NCBI RefSeq assembly: GCF_030065535.1
Contig: NZ_JASJND010000001.1
Location: 1 to 64,000 of the forward strand
Direction: 5' to 3'
DNA: 64,000 bases
From: Microbacterium dauci
GTDB taxonomy: Bacteria; Actinomycetota; Actinomycetes; Actinomycetales; Microbacteriaceae
The notes beneath the pieces were generated by a model. The model ran no database searches. It was not told the origin of the DNA and saw only the letters and a program-made list of their open reading frames with translations. A program made the translations under genes and the position numbers. Of this stretch, positions 1-8,798 are shown piece after piece (within the stretch, counting starts at the first letter, position 1; each line of letters begins with the position of its first letter).

Positions 1-215
1 GTCGCGAGCCTGCGATGCCAGGTCCACACGGTCTGCCACGGGCCGAACACTGCAGGAAGATCGCGCCACGCGATCCCGCACCGATACCGGTAAATGATCC
101 CTTCCAGCATCGTCCGCGCGTCCGAGAACTTCCGACCCGGGCGACCCGTCGGCCTCGGCAACATCCCATCGATCAGAGACCACTGAGCATCCGTAAGCAA
201 CCGAAACCGCGTCAC
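1..215 (-). mobile_element. IS5-family transposase, N-terminal part, cut by the window edge
   Basis: On the minus strand a GTG-started frame begins MTRFRLLTDAQWSLIDGMLP and continues through a GRPGRKFSDARTMLEGIIYR segment to GIAWRDLP and TVWTWHRR. This is the typical N-terminal domain (DUF4096 type) of IS5/IS427-group transposases, which precedes the DDE catalytic domain. The catalytic part lies beyond base 1, so intactness cannot be judged. The GTG start at 215 is chosen because the family begins just before the TDAQW segment. The gene reads away from the type VII locus to its right. Confidence 0.85.
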
Positions 216-243
216 CGCTCCAGCGTCTCAACCGATCCCCTCA

Positions 244-265
244 ACCTTTGTCAGACACGCCCTAG
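244..265. repeat. Terminal inverted-repeat end of the IS5-family element and target site
   Basis: Read outward on the minus strand, the element seems to end at GGGCGTGTCTGACAAAGG, close to the ends common in IS427-group elements. It abuts CTAG at 262-265, a plausible target duplication for this group. The other end is outside the window, so the duplication cannot be confirmed. The TAG in CTAG closes the upstream reading frame of the toxin-like gene that follows. Confidence 0.6.
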
Positions 266-355
266 ATCGGATGCCGCTTGCCTCAGCGGGCGGCAGAACG
301 CAAGGCCTTCGCGGCGATCGCGGGGGTGGATACCATCCCGGAGGAGGGGAGAACC

Positions 356-1075
356 ATGGGGATCGGGAAAGAGGTCATCCGACCGTTGCTGAACTCGCTC
401 GACGGCATGCCGATTCACGTCCGGCAGCTCTCAGAGATGTTCCGCAAGCACGGCCGGCGTCAGAACGACAGCACGAACCGCGTGGACGACCTCGACCAGA
501 CCGATGTCCCTGACGCGCTCGCTGCGGGATGGCGTCAGGACACCGACTGGACGCCGAACGACGTCGTGAGGGCGAACAGCGTCGGTGAAACTCCCGACCC
601 CGGTGACTACCTGGACGCCGATTACATCAGCCAGCACCTCTCGAGGTTCGACGACGGTGCGAGCCGCATCTACTTCTCCGATTCGCTGCACGCCAACGGT
701 CCCGGTCAGCGTGACGGCTCCACCTTCGTCTTCCCCACGGCGGAACTGCAGCGGGTGCTGGACGAAACCGGCGGTGACGCCAACCTGGTCGCCGACGCGC
801 TGGGCATCGAGCGGAAGTGGTTCTTCGGACCCGACGGGAATCCGGTGGACGTCGAGATCCGCCACTTCGACCCGTCCGAGCTGACGAACCTGCGCATCCC
901 CTCCGGAAGCGAGGCGGGCAGGAACGAGCACTGGATCCCCGGCGGCTATCTCCCCACCGGTATCCCGGAGGCGGTCATCGATGTGCCGTCGTCGGCGACG
1001 GGAACCCGCATCGATTACAACCCCGGTCTGTGGCCGGGAACCGCGCAGTCGCTGACACTGACGGGATCCAAATGA
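356..1075 (+). CDS. Toxin-like protein of the type VII locus
   Basis: A 239-residue protein beginning MGIGKEVIRPLLNSLDGMP. ATG 356 is preceded by a very strong ribosome site (GGAGGAGGGG at 340-349). The same frame is open upstream only to TAG 263-265 at the IS end, and the upstream translation has no clear domain. The C-terminal ~150 residues look like a compact effector domain: YISQHLSRFDDGASRI, then STFVFPTAELQRVLDETGG, a WFFGPDG turn, and a close with LRIPSGSEAG, WIPGGYLPTG and PEAVID. I recall similar blocks at the C-termini of secreted polymorphic toxins but cannot name the family. The stop overlaps the next ATG, a typical effector-immunity layout. There is no signal peptide or membrane segment. 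Export by the adjacent WXG100 system is an inference. Confidence 0.55.
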   Translation: MGIGKEVIRPLLNSLDGMPIHVRQLSEMFRKHGRRQNDSTNRVDDLDQTDVPDALAAGWRQDTDWTPNDVVRANSVGETPDPGDYLDADYISQHLSRFDDGASRIYFSDSLHANGPGQRDGSTFVFPTAELQRVLDETGGDANLVADALGIERKWFFGPDGNPVDVEIRHFDPSELTNLRIPSGSEAGRNEHWIPGGYLPTGIPEAVIDVPSSATGTRIDYNPGLWPGTAQSLTLTGSK

Positions 1076-1617
1076 CGGCTCCGGTCGCGTCGGGTGCGCC
1101 GTGGCTCGCCGCGCACCATCTCGTCGACGGCGAGTACCGTCCTTCGGGCGACGCGGGATCGTTCGCGGTTGCAGACCGCATCGTCGAGGTGCTCGAGGGA
1201 TCGTCCGATCTGCGGTTGCCCCAGGGGGTGACCGCCCTGGCACGGGGCGCCGCGCAGGTGATCCCACTGGCCTGGGGGCCCGCGGACACGAGCACCGAGA
1301 CGCGGGCGCGCATGAACGAACTGTGGTCGGGCGTGCGGACGGCGTGCGAGTTCCGGCACGGCACGGGCCTCGACGTCCCCGTCGACGCGCCGGACACCGC
1401 CTACGCTGCTGAACTCGCGCGTTGCGGCGTGCGGCGCGCGGACTGGTGGGCGTCGGGCGAGTCCGCGCTGGTACTCGTCGTGCACGGCGGGCCGCTGCCG
1501 TCGCCGTCGACGGCGATGGCGCTGCACGTCGTCCCGCTGGGGTGGGTGTCCGAGCTGCGGCGTTCGAAGAAGATGGTCGTCCCCGATCTCGCGTGGTCGC
1601 GAGAGGACGTCGCATGA
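1072..1617 (+). CDS. Small cytosolic protein, candidate immunity partner
   Basis: A 181-residue protein starting MTAPVASGAPWLAAHHLVDG at ATG 1072, which overlaps the stop of the toxin-like gene (ATGA), so translation is coupled. It has no signal peptide or membrane helix. It has an acidic-hydrophobic make-up with several tryptophans, including a RADWWASGESALVLVVHGG stretch, and ends LAWSREDVA. I do not recognise a family. Position directly behind a toxin-like gene is the only argument for an immunity role. It could instead be a chaperone or secretion accessory protein. Confidence 0.5.
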   Translation: MTAPVASGAPWLAAHHLVDGEYRPSGDAGSFAVADRIVEVLEGSSDLRLPQGVTALARGAAQVIPLAWGPADTSTETRARMNELWSGVRTACEFRHGTGLDVPVDAPDTAYAAELARCGVRRADWWASGESALVLVVHGGPLPSPSTAMALHVVPLGWVSELRRSKKMVVPDLAWSREDVA

Positions 1618-1717
1618 CCGGGGGACCGGGCGTCAAGTCCCCGGCATCCGTTCGCGAACTGCGGTGGGCACCGGTGAGAATGGGTGCGAAGGCACGTCGA
1701 GGAGAGGTCGAGAGCGG

Positions 1718-2587
1718 ATGAGCACTGCCGATGGGATCGCCACCGAGGTGGTCACCCGCCTGTACGGGGCGAGCGAACTGGGCGTCCTGACACTGACTGC
1801 TCCCGGCGACGCGCACCCCCGCGTCCAGTACGTCGGCGCGGAGCTCTTCGTCGGGCTCGACGACCGCGCCCAGGGTGTCGCGGTCACGCAGGGCGACCTG
1901 CCCGACGACGGGGTGTTCCACGACGCGCTGCGGGCGGCCATCGCCGAGAGCGACCCCATCCCCGCCGCCGAGGACGGCTGGCTCCTGATCGAAGACGAGT
2001 CCGCAGCCGCCGCGGCGCTGCTCGATCCGGCCCGCATCGTCGCCGCAGGCGTCGGGAGCGAGCCCGTCGTGTTCGCGCTCGCGCGTCGTGCCGTGGTGGT
2101 CGTGGATGCCGCGGACGAGGCCGCACTCGCCCGCGTTGCCGACCTCGCCGAGCAGCTGTTCGACGATGGTGCGCCGCTCGTGAGCGCGCACCCGATGCTG
2201 CTGACGGAGCAGGGCTGGGGGCCGTTCCCGTGGCGGGAGCGTCACCCCGAACTCGCGCCCCGGTTCGAGCGGGTGCTGCGGCTGTTCTCGGTGCGCGCGT
2301 ACGACGTCCAGGGCGTGGCCCTCGAGCGGCCCGACGTGCACATCGCGCCGGCGAAGATCCGCGTGCTCGAGTCCGGCGTGACCACGACGTTCGCGACCTG
2401 GCCGAAGGGGACCGCGACGCTGCTCCCCGTCGTCGACAACGTGATCATCGCCGACCCTGCCGGGCAGCTCAGCGTCACGACCATGGCGCAGTTCCTCGAG
2501 GCCGCCGGCGATGCGGTCGTCCGCACCGGCCTGTCGCCGGCACGGTACTTCGTGCCCGGTGACCAGCCCGCCGCCGCCTCCGCATGA
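1718..2587 (+). CDS. Uncharacterised protein of the type VII secretion cluster
   Basis: A 289-residue soluble protein beginning MSTADGIATEVVTRLYG. ATG 1718 is preferred because the alternative upstream start gives a non-conserved-looking basic leader (MGTGENGCEGTSRRG). The protein is rich in Ala, Val and Asp and has two similar-sized halves; the second begins near HPMLLTEQGWGPFPW. No catalytic or nucleotide motif is visible. Its stop overlaps the ATG of the RDD-FHA gene (ATGA at 2584-2587), so the two are translated together and it probably works with that membrane protein. Function unknown. Confidence 0.6.
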   Translation: MSTADGIATEVVTRLYGASELGVLTLTAPGDAHPRVQYVGAELFVGLDDRAQGVAVTQGDLPDDGVFHDALRAAIAESDPIPAAEDGWLLIEDESAAAAALLDPARIVAAGVGSEPVVFALARRAVVVVDAADEAALARVADLAEQLFDDGAPLVSAHPMLLTEQGWGPFPWRERHPELAPRFERVLRLFSVRAYDVQGVALERPDVHIAPAKIRVLESGVTTTFATWPKGTATLLPVVDNVIIADPAGQLSVTTMAQFLEAAGDAVVRTGLSPARYFVPGDQPAAASA

Positions 2588-3999
2588 TCTGGGAGGTCGA
2601 CCAGCCCGAGCGGACGCTCGACGGCGTCGACGCGTCCGGCAAAGCCGACCCGGCCTACGCGAGCGCCCTCGGACTGCTCCCGGCACCGCTCGGGCGTCGC
2701 TCCCTCGCGTTCGTCGTCGACCTCGCGATCCTGGGGCTGCTGCAGTTGCCGTTCTGGCTGGGCTCGGTCCCGCTGCTGCTCAAGCTCGCGACCGGGACGA
2801 TCTCGCTCTACGGCCTCGTCAATCACCCCGACTTCGTCGTCGCCGCGATCATCGCCGCCGTCTCGGTCGCGTTGCTCCTCATCTTCTCGATCGTGCAGTG
2901 GATCCTCCACGGGCGGCGCGGGGTGACCATCGGCAAGGCGGTCGCCGGCATCCGCACGGTGAACGTCCGCACCCTCGAACGCCCTGGCGTGGGCGCCGTG
3001 CTGCTGCGGTTCCTCATCGTCTCGGCATCCGGCATCATCCCCGTGTTCGGATCCACCGCGATGCTCCTGTCGCCGACCTTCGATCCGGAGCGGCGTGGCC
3101 GTGGCCTGCACGACCGTGCCACCCGGGTCTGGCTCGTCGACGTGCGCCGCGGACTGCAGCCGTACGACGAGAAGCGGATGCGTATCGCCCGCAAACAGGT
3201 CAAGGCCGAGCCGTTGCCGGAGCGCGCCGCGCGCCCGTCGCTCGCGACGAGGACGGATGCCGCGCCGCAACCCGACTACCGGCCCGGCCAGCGCATCAGC
3301 GCGGGCGTGCTCGGCGTCGGCCGCTCCGGTGACGGTACCGCCGCGTCCGACGCGCCGTCGTCCGGCAGCGGGCTCACCGGCACTCCGCCGGCGACGCCCG
3401 CCCCGGCACCGGCCGGCCCCGCGCCGGTCAGCGGCATTCCGGGGCTCATCCAGTCCGCGCCGGACTTCGGACCCGCCTCCGGGCTGGCCGCCCCGGCGCC
3501 CGCGCCGCGACCGGCGCAGACCCCCGCGCCCGCGCCGCGACCGGCGCAGACCCCCGTGACGCCGCCCGCCGCCGCGCCCGCAGCAGCACCGGTCGCGCGC
3601 GTCGAGCAGCCGGTGCCCGTCGAGCGCCAGCGTGCGACGTCGCCGGAAGCGCGCGTGCAGGAAACCATCACGGGCGTCGGCTTCGGGTTGCGCCTCGACA
3701 CCGGGGACACCGTCGTCGTCAGCGAGCCCGTGCTCGTGGGTCGCGATCCCGACGGCGATGCCTACCCCGGCGCCCGCACCACCCGCCTGCGCGACGAGGA
3801 CCGCTCGCTGTCCAAGACCCACGCCCTCCTCCGCCCCGTCGACGGTGGCATCGAGGTCGTCGACTGGCGCTCGACCAACGGCAGTGCCGTCATCCGCGGC
3901 GGGCAGGAGCACACGCTCGACGCGGGTGCCGCGGCCACTGCGGCACTTGGCGACTCGATCCGACTCGGCGACCGTGTCGGCGAGGTGATCCGGGTATGA
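2584..3999 (+). CDS. RDD-domain membrane protein with C-terminal FHA domain
   Basis: A 471-residue protein. Residues ~35-190 form an RDD domain with about four membrane segments (RRSLAFVVDLAIL, VVAAIIAAVSVALLL, LLRFLIVSASGIIPV) and the conserved GVTIGKAVAGIRTVN block. Residues ~215-350 are a Pro/Ala-rich linker that includes an exact 30-bp tandem duplication. Residues ~360-471 are an FHA domain with LVGRDPDGD, LSKTHALL and WRSTNGS, which binds phosphothreonine peptides. FHA modules are usual in type VII secretion loci, where they couple Ser/Thr kinase signals to the secretion ATPase; here the partner is probably the FHA-bearing ATPase 53 bp downstream. Translation is coupled to the preceding unknown gene. 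Confidence 0.8.
   Translation: MIWEVDQPERTLDGVDASGKADPAYASALGLLPAPLGRRSLAFVVDLAILGLLQLPFWLGSVPLLLKLATGTISLYGLVNHPDFVVAAIIAAVSVALLLIFSIVQWILHGRRGVTIGKAVAGIRTVNVRTLERPGVGAVLLRFLIVSASGIIPVFGSTAMLLSPTFDPERRGRGLHDRATRVWLVDVRRGLQPYDEKRMRIARKQVKAEPLPERAARPSLATRTDAAPQPDYRPGQRISAGVLGVGRSGDGTAASDAPSSGSGLTGTPPATPAPAPAGPAPVSGIPGLIQSAPDFGPASGLAAPAPAPRPAQTPAPAPRPAQTPVTPPAAAPAAAPVARVEQPVPVERQRATSPEARVQETITGVGFGLRLDTGDTVVVSEPVLVGRDPDGDAYPGARTTRLRDEDRSLSKTHALLRPVDGGIEVVDWRSTNGSAVIRGGQEHTLDAGAAATAALGDSIRLGDRVGEVIRV
3496..3555 (+). repeat. Exact 30-bp tandem duplication in the Pro/Ala linker
   Basis: Two identical 30-bp units (3496-3525 and 3526-3555) encode two copies of the ten-residue unit APAPRPAQTP within the linker of the RDD-FHA protein. 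Perfect identity implies a recent duplication, so linker length probably varies between strains. Confidence 0.9.
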
Positions 4000-4051
4000 C
4001 TCGATCCGACTCGACGACCGTGACGGGCACGACCATCATCGAAGGAGCGAC

Positions 4052-7000
4052 ATGCGCCTGAAGCTGACCCTGCACCGACACGGCGACGAGCCGGTCGACA
4101 TCGTCGTCACGACCGACTCGACCGCCACGGTCGGCGACGTCGCGCAATACATCGCCGAGGCCGACCCGTCACGGTCGACGCCCTATACCGAGGGCGACGT
4201 CATGACGCTCGCGGTTGCACCGCCCACCGGCGAGCGACTGGTCGAGCTGCCCGTCGGGCTGCCGATCGGCGAGGCGCCGATCGGGTCGGGGTTCGCGGCA
4301 TCCATCGTCAATTACGGCGCCGGACACGTCGCCGCCGACCGGCGCGAGGTCGTCGGCGTGCTCCGCGCGACCAGCGGTCCGCTCGCCGGACAAGAGTTCG
4401 CGCTCACCGCCGGGCACGTGTCCATCGGCCGGGATGCGGGCAACGACGTCGTCCTCGCCGACCCGATGGTCTCCAAGCGGCACGCCCGCATCGAAGTCGG
4501 TTCGCACGCCGAGGTCGTCGACCTCAACTCCGCGAACGGCGTGCTCGTCGACGGTGTCGAGATGCAGCGCGTGCGGGTCGAGGACGGGCGCCCCTTCGTC
4601 ATCGGTGGCACGACGCTCGTCGTCTACCTCACGAAGTCGTGGGACGGCGCGGCATCCGAAGATCCGGTGATCGAGCGCGGCGGCGGCCTGCTGTTCAACC
4701 GCAGTCCGCGCGTCGAGGTGCGCTACCCGGGCACGAAGTTCAAACCGCCGCGCCTGCCCACCGAGAAGATCGGCAAGATCTTCCCGTGGCCGATCCTCGT
4801 CGCGCCGATCATCATGGGCGGTGCCCTCTTCGCCCTCAACGGCAACCCGCGTTCGCTGCTGCTGATCGTGATGACGCCGCTCATGGCCTTCGGCAACCTC
4901 ATCAACCAGTCGGTACAGAGCAAGAAGAGCGAGAACCACGAACGGCTGCTGTTCGAGCGGCAGTTCGAGCAGCTCGAAGAGGACTTCTTCCGCGGCAAGC
5001 CCGATGAGGAGGCCGCCCGGAACGCTGAAGCGCCGGCTGTCGCCGACGTCTTCGAGCAGGCCATGCGGCTCGGGCCGATGTTGTGGACGCGGCGTCCTGA
5101 GCACTGGAACTTCCTCGGCCTGCGGCTCGGGACGTGCGCGCTGCCGGCGCGCAACTCGATCGACGAGGCAGACAGCCCCGACGGGCTCCCGGAGTTCATC
5201 GACCGTGTCGAGCGTCTGCATGAGCGCTACGCGCAGGTCGACGACGTCCCCGTGTTCGACACCCTGCCCTCGGCCGGGTCGATCGGCATCGCGGGACCGC
5301 AAGCCCTCGTCGCAGACGCGATGCGCGGCGTCGCGGTGCAGCTGTTCGGCCTGCATGCGCCGAACGATGTGGTGACGGTCGCCTTCGCGGATGCCGCGTG
5401 GACCCCCGAACTGCAGTGGCTGAAGTGGCTGCCGCACACCTCGGCCGAGCGGAGCCCCTTCCGTGGGATGGCGCTCGCCGACTCGGCGCCCACCGGAGCC
5501 GCGCTGCTCAACTCGCTCGAGGAGTACGTGCGCCGCGCCGGCGGCAAGGCCGAACCCCGCGGGCCGTTCAAGGACGACTGGAACCCCCTGCAGTACGGCA
5601 CCGACGTGTCGCGCGCCGCCGACGACCGCCCCAAGACGCCCCCGATCTCGGTGATCGTCTTCGTCACCGGCGACGCACCGGTCGACCGCGGTCGGCTCAC
5701 GGACGTGCTCGAGCGCGGCGCCGACCACGGCATCCACGCGGTCTTCGTCTCGCCGACCGTCGAGTCGCTCCCAGCGGTCTGCCGCAGCTTCATCGAGCTG
5801 ACCGACGACCTCGCCGATGCTCGCGTCGGCCTTGTCCGCAGTGGCGAGCTCTTCGAGCACGTCAACGTCGAGGGGGTCTCGAACGCCTACATGGACATGT
5901 TCGCCCGTCGTCTCTCGCCCGTCGTCGACGCGAGCACGGTCGTCCACGACGCCTCGGACATCCCGGGCTCTGTCATGTTCCTGCAGCTCGTCGATCCCGC
6001 GATCGCCGAGAACCCGAACGTCGTCATCGAGCGGTGGCGGCAGAACAACACGATCGTCGACCGCACGCCGACCCCGCGCCCGCGGTTGAAGAAGGCGGGC
6101 ACGCTCCGGGCGATCATCGGGCAGGGCGCGAGCGATGCGATGGCGCTCGACCTTCGGACCCAGGGACCGCACGCGCTCGTCGGCGGCACGACCGGCGCGG
6201 GCAAGTCCGAGTTCCTGCAGGCCTGGGTGCTCGGTATGGCCGCAGCGCACAGCCCCGACCGCGTCACGTTCCTGTTCGTCGATTACAAGGGCGGCTCCGC
6301 GTTCGCTGACTGCGTCGACCTGCCGCACACGGTGGGCCTCGTCACCGACCTCAACCCGCACCTCGTGCGCCGCGCGCTCACGAGCCTCCGGGCCGAGCTC
6401 CAGCACCGCGAGCACCTCCTCAACCGCAAGAAGGCCAAGGACCTCCTCGAGCTCGAGAAGCGTCAGGATCCGGACTGCCCGCCCTCGCTCGTGCTCGTCA
6501 TCGACGAGTTCGCGGCACTCGCGTCCGAGATGCCGGAGTTCGTGGACGGCGTCGTCGACATCGCGCAGCGCGGTCGATCGCTCGGCATCCACTTGATCAT
6601 GGCCACACAGCGCCCGGCCGGCGTCATCAAGGACAATCTCCGGGCCAACACGAACCTCCGCATCGCGCTCCGCATGGCCGACGAGTCCGACTCGCGCGAC
6701 GTCGTCGATGATGAGATCGCGGCGAGCTTCCCGCCGAGCGTCCCCGGCCGCGCGATCGCCAAGACCGGACCAGGACGCCTCATCCCGTTCCAGTCGGCCT
6801 ACACGGGCGCGTGGACGACCGACGACGAAGGCGGCGCCGTCGAGGTGCGGGTCTCGGAGCTCCGCTTCGGCAACGTGCCCGAGTGGGAGCCCGATCGCCC
6901 CGCCGAGTCCGACGCGCACGACGAGGACCTCGGCCCGAACGACCAGAAGCGCATCGTGTCGACGCTGGTCGCGGCGAGCGAGCTCGCACAGCTGCCGCGC

Positions 7001-8644
7001 CCGCGACGCCCGTGGCTCGACGACCTGTCGGCGCTCGTCGACCTGGCCGCGCTCGCCAATGACGGCGACACGCGCATCCCGATCGCCCTCATGGACGTGC
7101 CCGAGAAGCAGCTGCAGGAAGCGGCGATGTTCGTGCCCGACCGCGACGGTTCGCTCGTCGTCTACGGCACCTCGGGCTCGGGCAAGTCCACGGTCCTCAA
7201 GACCATCGGCACCGCCGCGGGCATGCGGCCGGAGCTCGGTCGCGTGAACGTCTACTGCCTCGACTTCGCGACCGGCGCGCTCGGTCCGTTGAACGCGCTG
7301 CCGCACGTGGGTTCGGTCGTCGACGGCGCCGACGTCGAGCGCATCCAGCGACTGCTGCGGACGCTCGACGGCGAGATGGACCGCCGTGCATCTGCGTTCT
7401 CGGCCGCGAGCGCGGCGACGCTGCAGGAGTACCGCGACCTCGTGGACCCGAACATGCCGCGCATCATCCTGCTCATCGACAACTACCCCGAGTTCAAGAA
7501 GGACTGGGAGGTCGCTCCCGGGCGTGGTCCGTTCTACCGCACGTTCATGCGGATCCTCGGCGAGGGGCGCACGCTCGGTGTGCACACCGTGATCACGGCC
7601 GACCGCGGCAATGCGGTGCCGAGCGCGGTCGCCGCCAACATCTCGCGTCGCGTGATCCTCCGCATGGGTGACCCGTCGCAGTACATGCTGCTCGGCGCGC
7701 CGCGTGACGTGCTCGACGAGCAGTCCGTCCCGGGCCGGGCCGTCGTCGACGGCCACGAAGCGCAGATCGCGGTGCTCGGCGGGACGTCGAACGTGGTGGA
7801 GCAGACCAAGGCGCTCGGCGTGCTGGGAGAGCGCCTGCGGGCAGCGGGTGTCCGAGACCTGCCCGAGATCGGCGCGCTGCCGACTTCTGTGCCGGCATCC
7901 GACATGCCCGCCCAGGTCGACGGGATGCCGGTCTTCGGTGTCGCCGACGACACGCTCGCCGCACGCGGGTTCGAGCCGATCGGCTCGTTCGTCGTGTCGG
8001 GTCCGCCCGCGTCGGGCCGCACGAACGCGCTGAAGGCCCTCGTCGTCGCAGTGGAGCGCTTCGACCCGACCGTCCGGCTCTACCACTTCGGCAGTCGGCG
8101 GGCCGAGCTCAAGGACTTCCGTCCCTGGGTGGCCAGCGCCACCAAGCCCGAAGACGAGAAGGACCTGGCGGCCGAGCTCACCGAGCTCGTCACCGGCGAC
8201 CTCGCCGGCGGCAGGATCATGATCGTCATCGAGGACATGCCACACCTCTCCGACGGCGCCGCGGATCGCCCCATGCGGGCGTTGCTGCAGGCGATGAACG
8301 ACAGCGAGCACCTCCTGGTGGGCGAGGCCGAGATCAGCCGCGCGAGCGGCAGTATCGGCGTGCTGGGCGAGTGGAAGGCCGGCAGGCAGGGCATCGTGCT
8401 CAAGCCCGACACGTACGACGGCGAGGCGATCTTCAAGACGCCGTTCGGTCGGGTCAAGCGATCGGACTTCCCCGTGGGGCGTGGCATCTTCGTGCAGGCC
8501 GGACGCGCGGTCACCGTGCAGATGCCGCTGGTCGCCGACGCGCCCGTCGCGCCGGCGCCCGCGGCGGAGGGCGTTCCGGCCCCGACGACGCGCGCCGCGG
8601 CCCGCGTCTCAGCCGAAGCCGCCGGCACCACGCTGGGCGTCTGA
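4052..8644 (+). CDS. eccC: Type VII secretion ATPase, EccC/EssC type, with N-terminal FHA domain
   Basis: A 1530-residue FtsK/SpoIIIE motor that powers WXG100 substrate export. ATG 4052 follows GAAGGAG at 4041-4047. Residues 1-95 look like a first FHA-like or ubiquitin-like module; residues ~100-190 are an FHA domain (SIGRDAGND at 124, SKRHARI, NSANGVLVDG). Membrane segments lie at ~246-290. Three ATPase domains follow. D1 has GGTTGAGKS (711-719) and Walker B acids D818/E819. D2 has GTSGSGKS (1039-1046) but D1143/N1144 in place of DE. D3 has a degenerate GPPASGRT (1317-1324), the Walker lysine replaced by Arg, with E1394/D1395. Only D1 looks fully catalytic, as in characterised EccC proteins where D2 and D3 act in substrate binding and regulation. 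The FHA fusion resembles EssC of Firmicutes more than mycobacterial EccCa/Cb. Confidence 0.93.
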   Translation: MRLKLTLHRHGDEPVDIVVTTDSTATVGDVAQYIAEADPSRSTPYTEGDVMTLAVAPPTGERLVELPVGLPIGEAPIGSGFAASIVNYGAGHVAADRREVVGVLRATSGPLAGQEFALTAGHVSIGRDAGNDVVLADPMVSKRHARIEVGSHAEVVDLNSANGVLVDGVEMQRVRVEDGRPFVIGGTTLVVYLTKSWDGAASEDPVIERGGGLLFNRSPRVEVRYPGTKFKPPRLPTEKIGKIFPWPILVAPIIMGGALFALNGNPRSLLLIVMTPLMAFGNLINQSVQSKKSENHERLLFERQFEQLEEDFFRGKPDEEAARNAEAPAVADVFEQAMRLGPMLWTRRPEHWNFLGLRLGTCALPARNSIDEADSPDGLPEFIDRVERLHERYAQVDDVPVFDTLPSAGSIGIAGPQALVADAMRGVAVQLFGLHAPNDVVTVAFADAAWTPELQWLKWLPHTSAERSPFRGMALADSAPTGAALLNSLEEYVRRAGGKAEPRGPFKDDWNPLQYGTDVSRAADDRPKTPPISVIVFVTGDAPVDRGRLTDVLERGADHGIHAVFVSPTVESLPAVCRSFIELTDDLADARVGLVRSGELFEHVNVEGVSNAYMDMFARRLSPVVDASTVVHDASDIPGSVMFLQLVDPAIAENPNVVIERWRQNNTIVDRTPTPRPRLKKAGTLRAIIGQGASDAMALDLRTQGPHALVGGTTGAGKSEFLQAWVLGMAAAHSPDRVTFLFVDYKGGSAFADCVDLPHTVGLVTDLNPHLVRRALTSLRAELQHREHLLNRKKAKDLLELEKRQDPDCPPSLVLVIDEFAALASEMPEFVDGVVDIAQRGRSLGIHLIMATQRPAGVIKDNLRANTNLRIALRMADESDSRDVVDDEIAASFPPSVPGRAIAKTGPGRLIPFQSAYTGAWTTDDEGGAVEVRVSELRFGNVPEWEPDRPAESDAHDEDLGPNDQKRIVSTLVAASELAQLPRPRRPWLDDLSALVDLAALANDGDTRIPIALMDVPEKQLQEAAMFVPDRDGSLVVYGTSGSGKSTVLKTIGTAAGMRPELGRVNVYCLDFATGALGPLNALPHVGSVVDGADVERIQRLLRTLDGEMDRRASAFSAASAATLQEYRDLVDPNMPRIILLIDNYPEFKKDWEVAPGRGPFYRTFMRILGEGRTLGVHTVITADRGNAVPSAVAANISRRVILRMGDPSQYMLLGAPRDVLDEQSVPGRAVVDGHEAQIAVLGGTSNVVEQTKALGVLGERLRAAGVRDLPEIGALPTSVPASDMPAQVDGMPVFGVADDTLAARGFEPIGSFVVSGPPASGRTNALKALVVAVERFDPTVRLYHFGSRRAELKDFRPWVASATKPEDEKDLAAELTELVTGDLAGGRIMIVIEDMPHLSDGAADRPMRALLQAMNDSEHLLVGEAEISRASGSIGVLGEWKAGRQGIVLKPDTYDGEAIFKTPFGRVKRSDFPVGRGIFVQAGRAVTVQMPLVADAPVAPAPAAEGVPAPTTRAAARVSAEAAGTTLGV

Positions 8645-8710
8645 GATGGACTGCGAGATGTGCGACGTGCTGGGCGAACCATAGGGGTTTCGGTTGGGGA
8701 GTTCTCCCCA

Positions 8711-8739
8711 TTGGTCGAAAAAACTTCCTTGGCTAGCCT
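8711..8739 (+). promoter_or_regulatory. Candidate promoter for the WXG100-like gene
   Basis: TTGGTC (8711-8716) and TAGCCT (8734-8739) are separated by 17 bp, about 60 bp upstream of the WXG100-like start. A small hairpin (GGGGA gttc TCCCC, 8696-8709) sits just before it and may end transcription from the ATPase gene. The boxes are only moderately close to consensus. Confidence 0.4.
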
Positions 8740-8798
8740 CGTTCTCGCGAGGGTGATCAGATGCTCGCACAACGACGACACGCTGGGAGGCGGGTTTC

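Noticed and set aside
263..355. Extension of the toxin-like gene upstream to the IS junction
   Set aside because: The frame is open but has no good start; ATG 356 has an ideal ribosome site, so the extension is at most a relic of a longer gene.
4169..8311. A very long open frame on the minus strand, antisense to the type VII ATPase gene
   Set aside because: It is Arg/Asp/His-rich with no domain and mirrors the codon structure of the real gene; such antisense frames are expected at ~70% GC. The same applies to 13192-15279, 15231-17159 and 41626-45243 on the minus strand and 17373-19772 on the plus strand.
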